Shown: piece after piece, positions 49,611-49,788 of the stretch | How the letters are laid out: each line of letters begins with the position of its first letter | Position numbering within the stretch: position 1 is the stretch's first letter | Source of the DNA: Tidjanibacter sp. | GTDB taxonomy: Bacteria > Bacteroidota > Bacteroidia > Bacteroidales > Rikenellaceae | Assembly: GCA_017936605.1 (NCBI GenBank) | Contig: JAGBFH010000012.1 | Span: forward strand, 1 to 49,788 | Direction of reading: 5' to 3' | DNA: 49,788 nucleotides | Notes under the pieces: model-generated | The model's database searches: none | What the model was told of the DNA's origin: nothing | Seen by the model: only the letters and a program-made list of their open reading frames with translations | Made by a program: the position numbers and the translations under genes

Positions 49611-49788
49611 ATGAAAAGTACATTCAGAATCCTATTCTACGCCAAGTGGGAGGCAAGCGATGAGGCAAAGATGCTCCCAATCTATGTTCGCATTACAATC
49701 AACGGTACAAAGGCTCGTTTCAGCCTTAAAATCCGCGTGTCGGAGAAAATTTGGGACGCCAAGAGTGGTCGTGCCATCGGGCATAGCC
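49611..49788 (+). CDS. Tyrosine recombinase/integrase, N-terminal part
   Basis: The window ends inside this gene; 59 codons are present (MKSTFRILFYAKWEASDEAK, then MLPIYVRITINGTKARFSLK, then IRVSEKIWDAKSGRAIGHS). This matches the N-terminal arm DNA-binding domain (Arm-DNA-bind_5 type) of tyrosine integrases carried by Bacteroidota integrative conjugative elements and prophages. The catalytic R-H-R-Y domain lies outside the window. Its position 497 bp after tRNA-Gly, with copies of the tRNA end between, indicates that the tRNA is the attachment site. Confidence 0.88.
   Translation, partial: MKSTFRILFYAKWEASDEAKMLPIYVRITINGTKARFSLKIRVSEKIWDAKSGRAIGHS

Overview
The window comes from a Bacteroidota chromosome, most likely order Bacteroidales; an Alistipes-like (Rikenellaceae) genome would fit but is not proven. 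Evidence for this: promoters of the Bacteroidota form TTG-N19-21-TAnnTTTG lie upstream of both tRNAs, the HU gene, the padR unit and the lipoprotein operon; there are BACON, fimbrillin-like and BspA-like lipoproteins; there is a COX24-like mini-protein beside HU and RNase G, an LptC/TPR pair, and a Bacteroidota-type tyrosine integrase. Most genes are moderately GC-rich, with AT-rich spacers.

Layout. 1-143 is the end of an rRNA operon (5S). 144-5900 is an accessory-looking stretch: a MerR/GyrI regulator, a long gene-free repeat tract, a CatA-like acetyltransferase, a methyltransferase, and a padR-DUF2812-GyrI unit bracketed by a 102-bp direct repeat that duplicates the start of the GyrI gene. 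5998-18476 holds proS, a Tyr/His/Ser-rich lipoprotein, a FadL-like outer membrane protein, a four-gene envelope operon (LolA-like, YidD-like and two TPR/PGLGQ membrane proteins), a TM2 protein and a giant WG-repeat protein. 18902-31706 is mostly housekeeping: HU, a COX24/mS38-like mini-protein, RNase G, Mfd, an outer membrane protein, a TPR protein, LptC, a CNNM/CBS protein and a PpiD-type chaperone. 32084-36422 holds a small barrel-like protein, tRNA-Glu, a MerR-Nif3-zinc-ribbon operon, a stand-alone riboflavin kinase and a DUF3467 protein. 36833-48738 is a six-gene surface lipoprotein operon with its own promoter and terminator, including a 54-residue peptide gene. 49042-49788 is tRNA-Gly followed by copies of its 3' end and the start of an integrase gene, the left end of an integrated element that continues past the window.

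The most unusual structure is not a gene. Several intergenic tracts (about 1547-2083, 32795-32884, 36546-36689, and shorter ones) are built of 9-bp units in strict register. The unit changes gradually along the tract, and the same unit vocabulary recurs at separate loci, often beside short C-run/G-run hairpins. I do not recognise this as a described repeat family. Other points of interest are the promoter rearrangement at the GyrI gene, the small peptide gene in the lipoprotein operon, and the layered integration scars at tRNA-Gly.
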